From the NCBI GenBank assembly GCA_024403795.1, contig JAKSRD010000004.1, forward strand, positions 1 to 64,000: a DNA stretch of 64,000 nt, in the 5' to 3' direction. The notes under the pieces were generated by a model. It made no database searches, was not told the DNA's origin, and saw nothing but the letters and a program-made list of their open reading frames with translations. A program made the translations under genes and the position numbers. This stretch comes from Saccharofermentans sp. (GTDB taxonomy: Bacteria > Bacillota > Clostridia > Saccharofermentanales > Saccharofermentanaceae). Shown here piece after piece: positions 15,763-23,729 of this stretch. Position 1 is the stretch's first letter; every line of letters begins with the position of its first letter.

Positions 15763-17340
15763 TCATGCTCCACCCAGATCCTTATCTATCCTGACCTGGA
15801 AAGGTGTTGCGGTAAGTCCGTTCTGCGCGTGCAGCGGAGTCGGACCATAAGAGAAAAATGCATATCTGACCTTAGACGGGAATTCGACCATCGGGCATGA
15901 TAGCAGGATCGTCTTTCCGTCGAAGTCAACTGAAGCTTCTGCCGGGAAGAACTTTCCGTCATCACCTGCAACCTCAAATCCGGAATCATCCGGTCCGAAC
16001 CCCGTTGTAAGGTTAAGGAGTAAGTAGTCACCGCCGAATGTGATCTCAACACCTTCTCCGCGTCTTGCATCGATAATGAAGGGAGAGACTGCCTCAACCT
16101 TCTCGAAGCCGTACACGAACTTCTCGGCAAGGAGTGCAAGACGATCTCCCGGTGTTTTCTTATCAGACGGGAACAGATTATTAAACTCACCGCAGTCAAC
16201 TATAACTGCCATATAGACATTGGGCATATCAATGGCAACGATCTGCTGCTGCTCTCTGAGGAGCGGCCAAGACATATCATCGTAGCCCATGTATTTACGA
16301 TCTTTGGAGATATACATCGGAAGCTGGCAGAAGATAAACGGCAGGTGATCATCAAAGAATACGTCACGCCATTCTGAGATCATCGACTCGAAAACATGAC
16401 CATACTCTGACTGATGTCCGTCCGTATCCGCCTCACCCTGATAGAAGACAACGCCTCTCAATGTATAAGGGGCAACTCTCAGTATCATGCACTCAAAGGC
16501 AGCTCCGGGATGTCTGTATGACTTAGGACCGACCGGTGCAGGCCATGGTGCTGGACCGAACTTAAGGTCTGCTTCCGGATATGTCATCCACGGATTCTCA
16601 CTGAGAGCTTCCTGAAGAATGGAATTATACGAATTGTATCTCTCTTCGTACTCCGCCTGAAGTTTGTCGTATTCTTCGGGTGTATGCTCGGCAGCGGCGT
16701 CATCAAAATCCTTGATGTACTGTCTTCCCTCTTTTGTGGAGAGTAAAGACTCTACGCTCTGCCAGTTATCTATGGTTGCTCTGGCACTGCAGCACTGAAT
16801 GATTCCGATCTTTGCATCAAGTCTTGATTCAAGCTCTCTTGCAAAATAGAACGCAACAGCGCTCATAGCACCGGCAGTCTCACTGTTAACTTCGATCCAT
16901 TCAGTAGCAGCTTCTGCTCTTGCCTGGTAATCATCCATATGTCCGGCAGTGGGCACCTTATAATATCTGATCTGTGTCTCACCGATCTTCGGAATAATAA
17001 ACTTAGCAAACTCAGATCTCGAGAGCGGATAATCCATGTTACCGCCGCCTGCCGCAAGCCAAACCTCGCCGGCATATGCATCCCTGATGACGCATGCTTC
17101 CGTATCATCCTCATAGATCCTGATCTCATAAGGTCCGCCGGGTTCTTCAACAGGCTCAAGACAAACAAGGAAACTGCCGTCGGTTTCCGTGCCGCATGTT
17201 CCCAAGGAGATCACTTCCGTATCTTTTGAGAGAACGCACTTGATAACACAAGTTCTGTCCGAATATCCGAAAACGCGGAGCTCAGCGCCCCACTGAAATA
17301 CCATCTTGTCTCTGAAAATACCGTTAAGATTAATAGCCAT
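15763..17340 (-). CDS. Sialate O-acetylesterase-like protein lacking the catalytic serine
   Basis: A 525-residue member of the SASA/DUF303 group (SGNH-like esterases that remove acetyl groups from sialic acids or xylan side chains). Residues 1-85 are a beta domain with the usual opening (FRDKMVFQ), then VWLAAGGGNMDYPL near 93, FYQGEADTDGHQSEY, and a C-terminal beta domain. The family signature is GQSNM with Ser as nucleophile; here it reads GGGNM, with Gly100 in place of Ser. The codons GGC GGC GGT are unambiguous. Gln99 is also lost. Unless another residue substitutes, the protein should be a binding protein and not an esterase. No signal peptide is present. Confidence 0.75.
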   Translation of the reverse strand: MAINLNGIFRDKMVFQWGAELRVFGYSDRTCVIKCVLSKDTEVISLGTCGTETDGSFLVCLEPVEEPGGPYEIRIYEDDTEACVIRDAYAGEVWLAAGGGNMDYPLSRSEFAKFIIPKIGETQIRYYKVPTAGHMDDYQARAEAATEWIEVNSETAGAMSAVAFYFARELESRLDAKIGIIQCCSARATIDNWQSVESLLSTKEGRQYIKDFDDAAAEHTPEEYDKLQAEYEERYNSYNSILQEALSENPWMTYPEADLKFGPAPWPAPVGPKSYRHPGAAFECMILRVAPYTLRGVVFYQGEADTDGHQSEYGHVFESMISEWRDVFFDDHLPFIFCQLPMYISKDRKYMGYDDMSWPLLREQQQIVAIDMPNVYMAVIVDCGEFNNLFPSDKKTPGDRLALLAEKFVYGFEKVEAVSPFIIDARRGEGVEITFGGDYLLLNLTTGFGPDDSGFEVAGDDGKFFPAEASVDFDGKTILLSCPMVEFPSKVRYAFFSYGPTPLHAQNGLTATPFQVRIDKDLGGA

Positions 17341-17409
17341 AAAGTAATTATATATCGTGTTCTACAAGCCGTGTTTTGCAAAAAGAAAACATCTTGTGAA
17401 TTTTGCAGA

Positions 17410-17748
17410 TTAATCAAATAAAGTTGAGCAGAATACCAATGCCTGAGCCGCATCACCATTGATCGTAATGCTTCCCTGAGCTACGGCAATCGTAAAGTTC
17501 TTCTCACCGTTAAGAACGGCAGCAAATGTCTCCGCATCAGCATCAATATAGAAAGGTGCATTGATATATTCGTAAGGGGCAATTTCAGGAATGCCGTCTT
17601 CGATCTTCACATAAAACGGAAGATTATCGAGATTGCCGTTCAAAGTGATCTGTGTTGCCGTGTCCTGAAGGAAAGAGACCTTCTTTGTCTTCTCCTCTAC
17701 TGCTTTGAAAATACTACCGAATCTCGGTTCGACCTTTTTCTTCTGCAT
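17410..17748 (-). CDS. SCP2-like sterol/lipid-binding fold protein
   Basis: A 112-residue soluble protein matching the general pattern of the SCP2 domain: an alternating helix-strand start, DGNI-like turn before the central strands (FYVKIEDGIPEI), then FAAVLNGEKNFTIAV and GSITINGDAAQALVF, the last resembling the hallmark Gly-Asp-x-x-x-Ala end of SCP2 domains. Such domains hold hydrophobic ligands in a tunnel. AAGGGGG lies 8 bases before the ATG. It sits 26 bases after the SDR gene and likely shares its transcript. The assignment is by pattern only; ligand unknown. Confidence 0.6.
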   Translation of the reverse strand: MQKKKVEPRFGSIFKAVEEKTKKVSFLQDTATQITLNGNLDNLPFYVKIEDGIPEIAPYEYINAPFYIDADAETFAAVLNGEKNFTIAVAQGSITINGDAAQALVFCSTLFD

Positions 17749-17774
17749 AGGAATACCCCCTTAATTATGCTGTC

Positions 17775-18578
17775 TTATAGATTCTTACCTTCAAAGGCTA
17801 ATATCCACGATGTCGGGATTATCTTTGAAGCAAGATGTAATAACTTCTGTGAGAACGGGTACACAAGAATCTTGCGTCCCTTTACCGATGCCTTGAGCGA
17901 TACTCTTGTAAGCTTTACGGGATCAATGACGAAGTTCTTGCGCCAATCCGTAAAATCAGCTTGTTTGCCCTCTGTTGCTCTTCTTTGGAAATCAGTAGCA
18001 ACCGGACCGGGACATACAACCGTTACATCGATCCCCGAAGCCTTAAGCTCGGCACTCATCGCTCTTGAGAAAGAGATAACATACGCTTTGCTTGCCGCAT
18101 ATGATGCAAATCCGGGTTGCGGAAGAAAGCCGGCTGACGAACCGATGTTGATGATCTTCGCACGTTCATTTGCGGCAGGCTTCATGAAAGGTGCCGTGAT
18201 CCTGATCATCTGACTCAAAGCACTGCAGTTGACTGCTATCGTATCATCAAGTGCCTTGGCAGACTTGTCCATGACCGGGCCCTTTATTCCCATGCCGGCA
18301 GAATTAACAAGAAGACCGACTTCCGGTGCTTCTTCATTAAGTCTGTCTTCAATGGACTTGATCCCGTTACTTTCTGCAAGATCTGCAACGATTGGGACAA
18401 CCTTGATCCCGGTAACAGAAGCTGCTATCTCATTAAGCACATCTGCCCGTCTCGCTATTGCCCATATCTCATCAAAAGGAGTTTTGAAGTATTCTCCGGC
18501 ATTATTTGCCAGAAGCTCCAGGAAAGATCTCCCGATTCCTGATGAGCTGCCTGTAATGATTGCGATCCTTTTGTGCAT
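17775..18578 (-). CDS. Short-chain dehydrogenase/reductase
   Basis: A 267-residue classical SDR with an NAD(P)-binding Rossmann fold. TGSSSGIG near residue 9 binds the cofactor, NSAG near 92 stabilises the sheet, and the catalytic set Ser (GSSAG near 146), Tyr and Lys (SYAASKAY near 159) is complete. CPGPVATDF follows in the usual place. The C-terminal 45 residues are hydrophobic and basic, like the DltE/YqjQ-type reductases that associate with membranes and may act on long-chain substrates. The likely operon with an SCP2-like lipid carrier supports a lipid-linked substrate, but this is inference. Confidence 0.85.
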   Translation of the reverse strand: MHKRIAIITGSSSGIGRSFLELLANNAGEYFKTPFDEIWAIARRADVLNEIAASVTGIKVVPIVADLAESNGIKSIEDRLNEEAPEVGLLVNSAGMGIKGPVMDKSAKALDDTIAVNCSALSQMIRITAPFMKPAANERAKIINIGSSAGFLPQPGFASYAASKAYVISFSRAMSAELKASGIDVTVVCPGPVATDFQRRATEGKQADFTDWRKNFVIDPVKLTRVSLKASVKGRKILVYPFSQKLLHLASKIIPTSWILAFEGKNL

Positions 18579-18634
18579 CCGAATGCTTCTCCCTCAAGGA
18601 AGTTCAGTAACATTAATAATACACTAAATAAAGG

Positions 18635-19708
18635 TTAAAAGAGAATACCCTTAAGGCAGACACGCTGCTCGTTATTGTCAAAATCAAAGCTGTGTCGCGA
18701 ACCGCCGGCACACCATTTCTCATACTCGCAGTCAGCACATTCTCCGCAAAGAGAAGACAAAGGCTTTCTGAATTCCTGAAAACGGTTAAACCAGACATCG
18801 CTGAACTTATCTGTTCTTATATTTCCCTGAACAAATTCCGGACGGTCCTCGATATCAAGACAAGCCGTAATATCACCGTTGATCCTTATGGCCGCCGTAT
18901 GTGTACCGGCACCGCAATAGAAGAACCAGTCTCTGACATCACGCTCATATTCAAGACCCAGGAAATGTGAGCAACCGTAGTTGACCGGAATGCCCTGCTC
19001 TCTCTTCTCACGTATAAATTTGAACAAATATCTCTGATCTTCAGGTGTCAGGAGCATATCCGGGCAATCAAGCGCTCTTCCCATCGGTTCAATTCCGATC
19101 ACACGCCAGGAGTCCAGATCTACGCCGTCAATGATCTGCCAAAGCTCATCCAGTTCGCTAATATTCTTGTGATTGACTACAGTTGTTACCTGAATGTGCC
19201 TGAATGCTTTCCGGTCGATGAGATTCTGTATTCCCTGCATGGCCTTATCGTATCCGCCCTTCATTCCGCGCTGTCTGTCGTGAGTGTCACGAAGACCGTC
19301 TATACTGACGGATACAGTACCCATGCCGACTCTCTCGAGCATCTCTGCCACATCTTTGGTGATCAGGGTAGCGTTTGTTGTCATGCCCCATCGAAAACCT
19401 AATTCATCGGCATAACCCAATAATTCCTCAAAGCCGGGGTACAAAAGCGGTTCTCCGCCGGTAATACACAACTGGAGCTTCTTCAGATCGAAGTGCTCTT
19501 TCACATCTCGTAATACTGCTTTGAATTCTTCAACATCAGGACCATGTCCCAATCCGGGCTCACAACGACTGCCGCAATGAAAACACTTCTCATTGCAACT
19601 TCTCGTGAGTTCAAAAAACAAGTAAATCAGATCAGGCTCTTTGAAAAGCCTGGCTCTCTCGACAGCTTTCTTGTCGAGATAAGCCTTTTTGGTCTCGATA
19701 ATATCCAC
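18635..19708 (-). CDS. Radical SAM/SPASM enzyme paired with a Y-G-P repeat lipoprotein
   Basis: A 357-residue radical SAM enzyme. The SAM cluster motif is CNEKCFHC near residue 40, followed by the GGEPLL SAM-binding motif and NATLI. The C-terminal third is a SPASM domain with ordered cysteines (YCGAGTH, ITACLDI, LCGECADCEYEKWCAGG, VCL) for auxiliary iron-sulfur clusters. SPASM enzymes commonly modify ribosomally made peptides. The gene directly overlaps the small lipoprotein gene upstream: a TTG at 19714 overlaps its stop, but GTG at 19708 is chosen because GAAGG lies 6 bases before it. This coupling points to the Cys/Asp-Val-Tyr-Gly-Pro repeats of the neighbour as the substrate. Confidence 0.85.
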   Translation of the reverse strand: MDIIETKKAYLDKKAVERARLFKEPDLIYLFFELTRSCNEKCFHCGSRCEPGLGHGPDVEEFKAVLRDVKEHFDLKKLQLCITGGEPLLYPGFEELLGYADELGFRWGMTTNATLITKDVAEMLERVGMGTVSVSIDGLRDTHDRQRGMKGGYDKAMQGIQNLIDRKAFRHIQVTTVVNHKNISELDELWQIIDGVDLDSWRVIGIEPMGRALDCPDMLLTPEDQRYLFKFIREKREQGIPVNYGCSHFLGLEYERDVRDWFFYCGAGTHTAAIRINGDITACLDIEDRPEFVQGNIRTDKFSDVWFNRFQEFRKPLSSLCGECADCEYEKWCAGGSRHSFDFDNNEQRVCLKGILF

Positions 19709-19710
19709 GC

Positions 19711-19995
19711 TCAACCTTCGGTCGCGTCTGCCGGCGGACCGTAAACGTCCTCCTCTGGCTGATCGATCTCTTCTGTTGTATCAGGCGCGGGACCATATAC
19801 ACAAACTTCAGGATCATCCGTAACCTCAGCTTCAGGCTTGGTTGCTTCAGCTGTCACCTGTGTTTTGGTCGTAGCCTTAGTTCCGTCATGATTTTCCGGC
19901 GGCGGTCCGTATACACAACCCTCCACCGCTATACTCAATGCACCAATACTTGCCACAATTGCAGCAACTGTTAACGGCTTCTTAGATCTCTTCAT
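19711..19995 (-). CDS. Small lipoprotein with three Val-Tyr-Gly-Pro motifs, probable substrate of the radical SAM enzyme
   Basis: A 94-residue lipoprotein precursor. The signal peptide ends at C27 (AVEGC; Glu at -2 is unusual but tolerated). Immediately after lipidation come the repeats: CVYGPPP at 27-33, CVYGPAP at 65-71 and DVYGPPA at 83-89, separated by Thr/Glu/Lys-rich linkers. Very regular short motifs in an otherwise disordered acidic tail are typical of peptides modified by radical SAM enzymes, and such a gene follows with coupled translation. I recall lipoproteins with C-x-Y-G-x-P motifs paired with radical SAM enzymes in other gut bacteria; the modification is not known to me. AGGAG lies 9 bases upstream, and the gap to the 941-residue gene is 39 bases. 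Confidence 0.85.
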   Translation of the reverse strand: MKRSKKPLTVAAIVASIGALSIAVEGCVYGPPPENHDGTKATTKTQVTAEATKPEAEVTDDPEVCVYGPAPDTTEEIDQPEEDVYGPPADATEG

Positions 19996-20034
19996 AACTG
20001 GCGTCTCCTATTTCCCTGAATATCAGATAATGTC

Positions 20035-22860
20035 TTAACCGATATCCGCTTCGTCTTCGTCGGCTGCCTTAAAACCGGCAAGCGGCTTCTCTGCAGTCGG
20101 AGCAGCTTTTGAATTCGGATCCATAATGGCAGGTCTCTGTCCTTCAAGTGCCGCACCCATTGCAGGTGCAGTCATATTCTTCTTCATGTCACGCTCTTCG
20201 TCAACTATTGCAGACGGTCTTACGATTCCGCCGTATGCAGATGTGGTTGCTTCCTGCGCAGAAGACTGATCGCGACTGCTCTGAGCTCTCTTGAAGAAAG
20301 CTGACTTATGTGACTTGGCATTGTCTGCAATGCTCGTGTAAGAAGCTCTTGCTTTCTCTTCTTCGAGCGCCCTAGCCTTCTCTTCTTCTATACGCTTCTG
20401 TTCTTCAAGAAGTCTTGCTTCTCTGGCTTCATCGGATTCCTTGAATGCATTTACGCCCATTCCCGGAGCTGCCCATACAGGTGTTCTTCCCGAACTATTG
20501 TACGTCTTTCCTGCAAGCAGGCTTCCGAGCTGGTTGGAATTAGAGGAAGCTCTTGCACGCTCTGCAGAGATAGAAGGACCGCTGATATCCGTTGATGCAG
20601 AAGCTCCGACACCGGATGAAGAACCTGTCTTAAATGAACTGTATGGCTTGTTCTCATCGGGTTTATCTGCGTTCTTTGCAGCTACTCTGTTCTCCTGCTC
20701 TTTCAAAGACTCCTCATAACCGTCAACAGTTGCCATAGCAGCAATTCCCGGTGTAACTGTTTGATCTGAGGACATCATTGCGTTCTTGAACACTTCAGAT
20801 GTCTTACTCTGTTGTCTTTGCTGTTCAGCCTTCGACTCTCTGGCAACATTAGCAACTTCCATAGCCTTCTGAACTGCAGCAAGCTTAGCTTCAGCTTCTG
20901 CCTGTGCTGCGGCTGCGGCGGCTGCTGCTTCCTCAGCTGCGATCCTAGCCTGCTCTGCCTGATTGGCTTCTTCGCGGGCTTTCCTTGCTTCCTCGGCTCT
21001 TGCTCTTTCTGCAGCGTCTGCTTCTTCCTGCATTCGCTGTACTTCAGCTTCCTTCTCTTCATCAGAGAGGATCGCAACTCTGGCTGCCATCGCTGCATTC
21101 AGCATCTTCTGAGCTTCAGCGGCCTTAGCTTCCGCTTCTGCGATGGCTGCTTCTGCAGCTCTCGCTGCTTCAGCTGCTTTGTTTGCTTCTTCGATCCTTG
21201 CGCGTTCAGCGGCTTCGGCTGCTGCCTGCGCCAATCTGGCCTCTTCCGCTTTCCTGGCTTCTTCAGCCATTCTTGCCTGTTCGGCTCTCATTGCTTCTTC
21301 TTCTGCCAACCTGGTCTCCTCAGCTATTCTCGCCTGCTCGGCTATTTTTGCTTCTTCAGCTAATCTTGCTTGTTCGGCTATGCGCGCCTCTTCTTCGGCT
21401 CTCGCTGCTTCCTCGGCTAATCTTGCCTGTTCGGCCATGCGTGCTTCTTCTTCGGCTCTTGCTGCTTCCTCGGCTAACCTTTCCTGTTCTGCCATGCGCG
21501 CCTCTTCTTCGGCTCTTGCTGCTTCCTCGGCTAACCTTGCCTGTTCTGCAGCATTTGCATCAGATTCCATATTATCCTCAACAGCCTTGAATGCAGTCCC
21601 TGCGATTACGGCTTCTGTACCATCCTCGACCGCTTTCATGGCCTTGAGTTCCTTCATTGCCGACGCTGCATTGAAGCTGCTATCCGGCATTGAACTGTCA
21701 AATGTATTCATGCTCTTAACGGGTCCCAGATAACCGAACTTCTCAGCGATAAAAGGAACACCGGGTATAAAGGCAATGGCCAGATCCAAACCGCCAAGGC
21801 TCTTGCTGTTTTTAAGATACATGAATCTTGCCAGCAATAGACCTGCCGCCAGAATGGCAACTACGATCCATATCCAGCCGGGCATGGCATGCTTGGGACC
21901 TTTTTTACCGCCCGTGGTAACAAGTCCGGCAATAACAACGGTCGGTGTCGGCGTGCCATTTTCTTCGCCTTCCTGACCTTCTTTGGTCTCATCAGTCACA
22001 GCCGCATCGGCAGAGGATTCGGAAGTTTCTTCCGTTACTGCTGAAGGATCAGTGGTAACAGTCGCATCAACGCCTGCTGCATTGCCATCCGAAGCGGAAG
22101 GCTTTGCATTATCAGCCACGGTAGCAGCTGTTGTCTCTTGGACATTCGGTTCCGTATTGTTAGATGTAGGCTCTGTTGTAGGAACAGCAGCCGGAGGATC
22201 TGTAGGATTCGGCTTATTGGGCACCGGAGTATTTGTTGCCTTCGGCTTCGGCGGTACGGGAGTAGGCTTGGGAGCTTCCGTCGGCTTTGGCGTATTCTTG
22301 GGCGGAGTAGTCGGCTTCGGCTTTGGCGTATTCTTGGGCGGAGTAGTCGGCTTCGGCTTCGGAGTATTCGTCGGCTTGGGAGTATTGGTAGGTTTGGGTG
22401 TAGGCGTGTTGGTCGGAACGGGAGTAGGTGTAGATGTCGGATCCGGAAGTACGTAACTGACTATGCCTGAAGTAACATCAGACGGAGATTCAACATTCCA
22501 TACTGTTCCTCCGATGGCATCTCCCGAATGATAAGTGAACGACATATAGAAAGTGCGGTCATCATACTTATATGTATCGACGCTGCCTTGACCCTTGGAT
22601 TTCCAAACAGTTGTTCCCTCGGCAGGATGACTGAACTGAACTTTTATGGTTACCTCCGCACCTTCGTCAAAACTATGCAGATAAACCGTGAACTCACAAC
22701 CGCTTCCCCAATCATTGACTACAAATAATTCAGTCCACGCACCGCTGGCTTCAACAGTCGTGCTATCGTTGGAGAATGTAAAAAATGAAAACGTGATAAG
22801 GCATGATAAAAGAAGACAAAAGAGTCTCAGCGAGGAGCGCTTTGCATAGCTACTCTTCAT
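20035..22860 (-). CDS. Transmembrane protein: outer cellulose-binding-like domain, Pro/Thr stalk, inner Ala/Glu coiled coil
   Basis: A 941-residue protein. Residues 1-38 are a signal peptide. Residues about 40-140 form a beta domain rich in Trp and Tyr (WTELFVVNDWGSGCEFTVY, TVWNVESPSD), similar in style to family 2 carbohydrate-binding modules. A 75-residue Pro/Thr/Lys stalk contains 12-residue repeats, followed by an acidic Ser/Thr region, one transmembrane helix (about 330-350), and a long inner region. Residues about 440-700 are a nearly continuous Ala/Glu/Arg coiled coil with a 19-residue repeat. The last 230 residues are low complexity. It lies between the GH5/membrane protein genes and the radical SAM pair. 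A link between fibre and an inner scaffold is inference. Confidence 0.8.
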   Translation of the reverse strand: MKSSYAKRSSLRLFCLLLSCLITFSFFTFSNDSTTVEASGAWTELFVVNDWGSGCEFTVYLHSFDEGAEVTIKVQFSHPAEGTTVWKSKGQGSVDTYKYDDRTFYMSFTYHSGDAIGGTVWNVESPSDVTSGIVSYVLPDPTSTPTPVPTNTPTPKPTNTPKPTNTPKPKPTTPPKNTPKPKPTTPPKNTPKPTEAPKPTPVPPKPKATNTPVPNKPNPTDPPAAVPTTEPTSNNTEPNVQETTAATVADNAKPSASDGNAAGVDATVTTDPSAVTEETSESSADAAVTDETKEGQEGEENGTPTPTVVIAGLVTTGGKKGPKHAMPGWIWIVVAILAAGLLLARFMYLKNSKSLGGLDLAIAFIPGVPFIAEKFGYLGPVKSMNTFDSSMPDSSFNAASAMKELKAMKAVEDGTEAVIAGTAFKAVEDNMESDANAAEQARLAEEAARAEEEARMAEQERLAEEAARAEEEARMAEQARLAEEAARAEEEARIAEQARLAEEAKIAEQARIAEETRLAEEEAMRAEQARMAEEARKAEEARLAQAAAEAAERARIEEANKAAEAARAAEAAIAEAEAKAAEAQKMLNAAMAARVAILSDEEKEAEVQRMQEEADAAERARAEEARKAREEANQAEQARIAAEEAAAAAAAAQAEAEAKLAAVQKAMEVANVARESKAEQQRQQSKTSEVFKNAMMSSDQTVTPGIAAMATVDGYEESLKEQENRVAAKNADKPDENKPYSSFKTGSSSGVGASASTDISGPSISAERARASSNSNQLGSLLAGKTYNSSGRTPVWAAPGMGVNAFKESDEAREARLLEEQKRIEEEKARALEEEKARASYTSIADNAKSHKSAFFKRAQSSRDQSSAQEATTSAYGGIVRPSAIVDEERDMKKNMTAPAMGAALEGQRPAIMDPNSKAAPTAEKPLAGFKAADEDEADIG
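21370..21543 (-). repeat. 57-bp tandem repeats encoding a 19-residue coiled-coil unit
   Basis: Three near-identical units encode A/E-RLAEEAARAEEEARMAEQ, followed by shortened variants. The DNA is nearly as conserved as the protein, which suggests recent expansion or gene conversion. Confidence 0.75.
22283..22354 (-). repeat. 36-bp direct repeat in the Pro/Thr stalk
   Basis: Two adjacent copies with period 36 encode PKNTPKPKPTTP. More diverged TPKPTN units adjoin them. Slippage could change the stalk length between strains. Confidence 0.65.
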
Positions 22861-23015
22861 ATCACAAACCTCCCAAAAGCCAGCACACGAGTCTAAATGA
22901 ATTTAGAACCATATAAATTATACAAGGCATGCTACTGTTTTCAAGTGTCGATACTGTGACATCCTTGCATTTTGAGCGCTTTTGAGGTTTTTTGATGCCT
23001 CGAAAAGACAGATTA

Positions 23016-23708
23016 TCAATCTTGTTTGTCATCGGCGTCATCAGATTGGATAACGCGTGTCGAAGTAGGGCGCTTCAACGCCGTCGGTTTTACTTTAACT
23101 TGAGGCGTACCTGTGATCCTTACTTCAGACGGTGCCGAAGAATCCATGACAAGAGCCGGAGTCTCTGCTTCCTTTCCGACTTCATCGGAATCAAGTTCTT
23201 TCTTTTGCTGCTGACGTGCTTCAAAAGTATTGGAATAAACGGGCCTTATCGGAGCCGTATTTGACTTCTGCAGATAACCGTTAATGATCAGTTGCTCCTT
23301 TTCCTTATCGATCTGGGCAGCCTTCTTGGCGGAGATTCCGAGGGAACCGAAGACTTCGCCGGCTTCTTTCTCTTCACGCTGAGCTTCGCTCTTGCCTCCG
23401 AGTAATGTATTTCTGGAAGCTGCTTCATTCTCAGCTTTCTTTACGGGATCTCTGGTCTCACGTTTTATGTGATGTGATTCTTCACGCCTTGCCGCTCTGC
23501 GCTCTTTGCGTCTGGTACGGCGAAGAACCTGTCTTGCACGCCAATCTTTCTCGATGTTCTCACCCTGGCGCTCCTTGATCTTGTCAGAGCTCTTCTGAAC
23601 AATATATACGATTATTAACCCGACAATAACCACGGTAGCGATTCCATATACGATCAATTCAAGCTGCCTGTTGTTCGTTATGTCTATGTTGAGTAAGCTG
23701 CTGATCAT
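23016..23708 (-). CDS. Single-pass membrane protein with basic and acidic inner segments
   Basis: A 230-residue protein. A short outer N-terminus precedes one transmembrane helix (about residues 14-36), then a long inner region: a very basic helix (about 40-80, Arg/Lys-rich), a mixed-charge helix, and a disordered tail. No enzyme motif is seen. The ATG at 23708 is chosen because AGGAGG lies 9 bases upstream. It begins 21 bases after the cellulase gene and likely shares its transcript. The single helix with a long charged inner segment matches the layout of the two flanking proteins, so all three may meet at the membrane. Function unknown. Confidence 0.7.
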   Translation of the reverse strand: MISSLLNIDITNNRQLELIVYGIATVVIVGLIIVYIVQKSSDKIKERQGENIEKDWRARQVLRRTRRKERRAARREESHHIKRETRDPVKKAENEAASRNTLLGGKSEAQREEKEAGEVFGSLGISAKKAAQIDKEKEQLIINGYLQKSNTAPIRPVYSNTFEARQQQKKELDSDEVGKEAETPALVMDSSAPSEVRITGTPQVKVKPTALKRPTSTRVIQSDDADDKQD

Positions 23709-23729
23709 GCTTTCCTTCCTCCTCAAGCC

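Noticed and set aside
21143..21733. Long Ala/Ser-rich plus-strand reading frame opposite the coiled-coil region
   Set aside because: It is the mirror of the Ala/Glu repeats in the minus-strand gene; no ribosome binding site and no independent motif.
22283..22400. Regular repeats as a possible CRISPR array
   Set aside because: The repeats are in frame, encode Pro/Thr/Lys linker units, and have no unique spacers.
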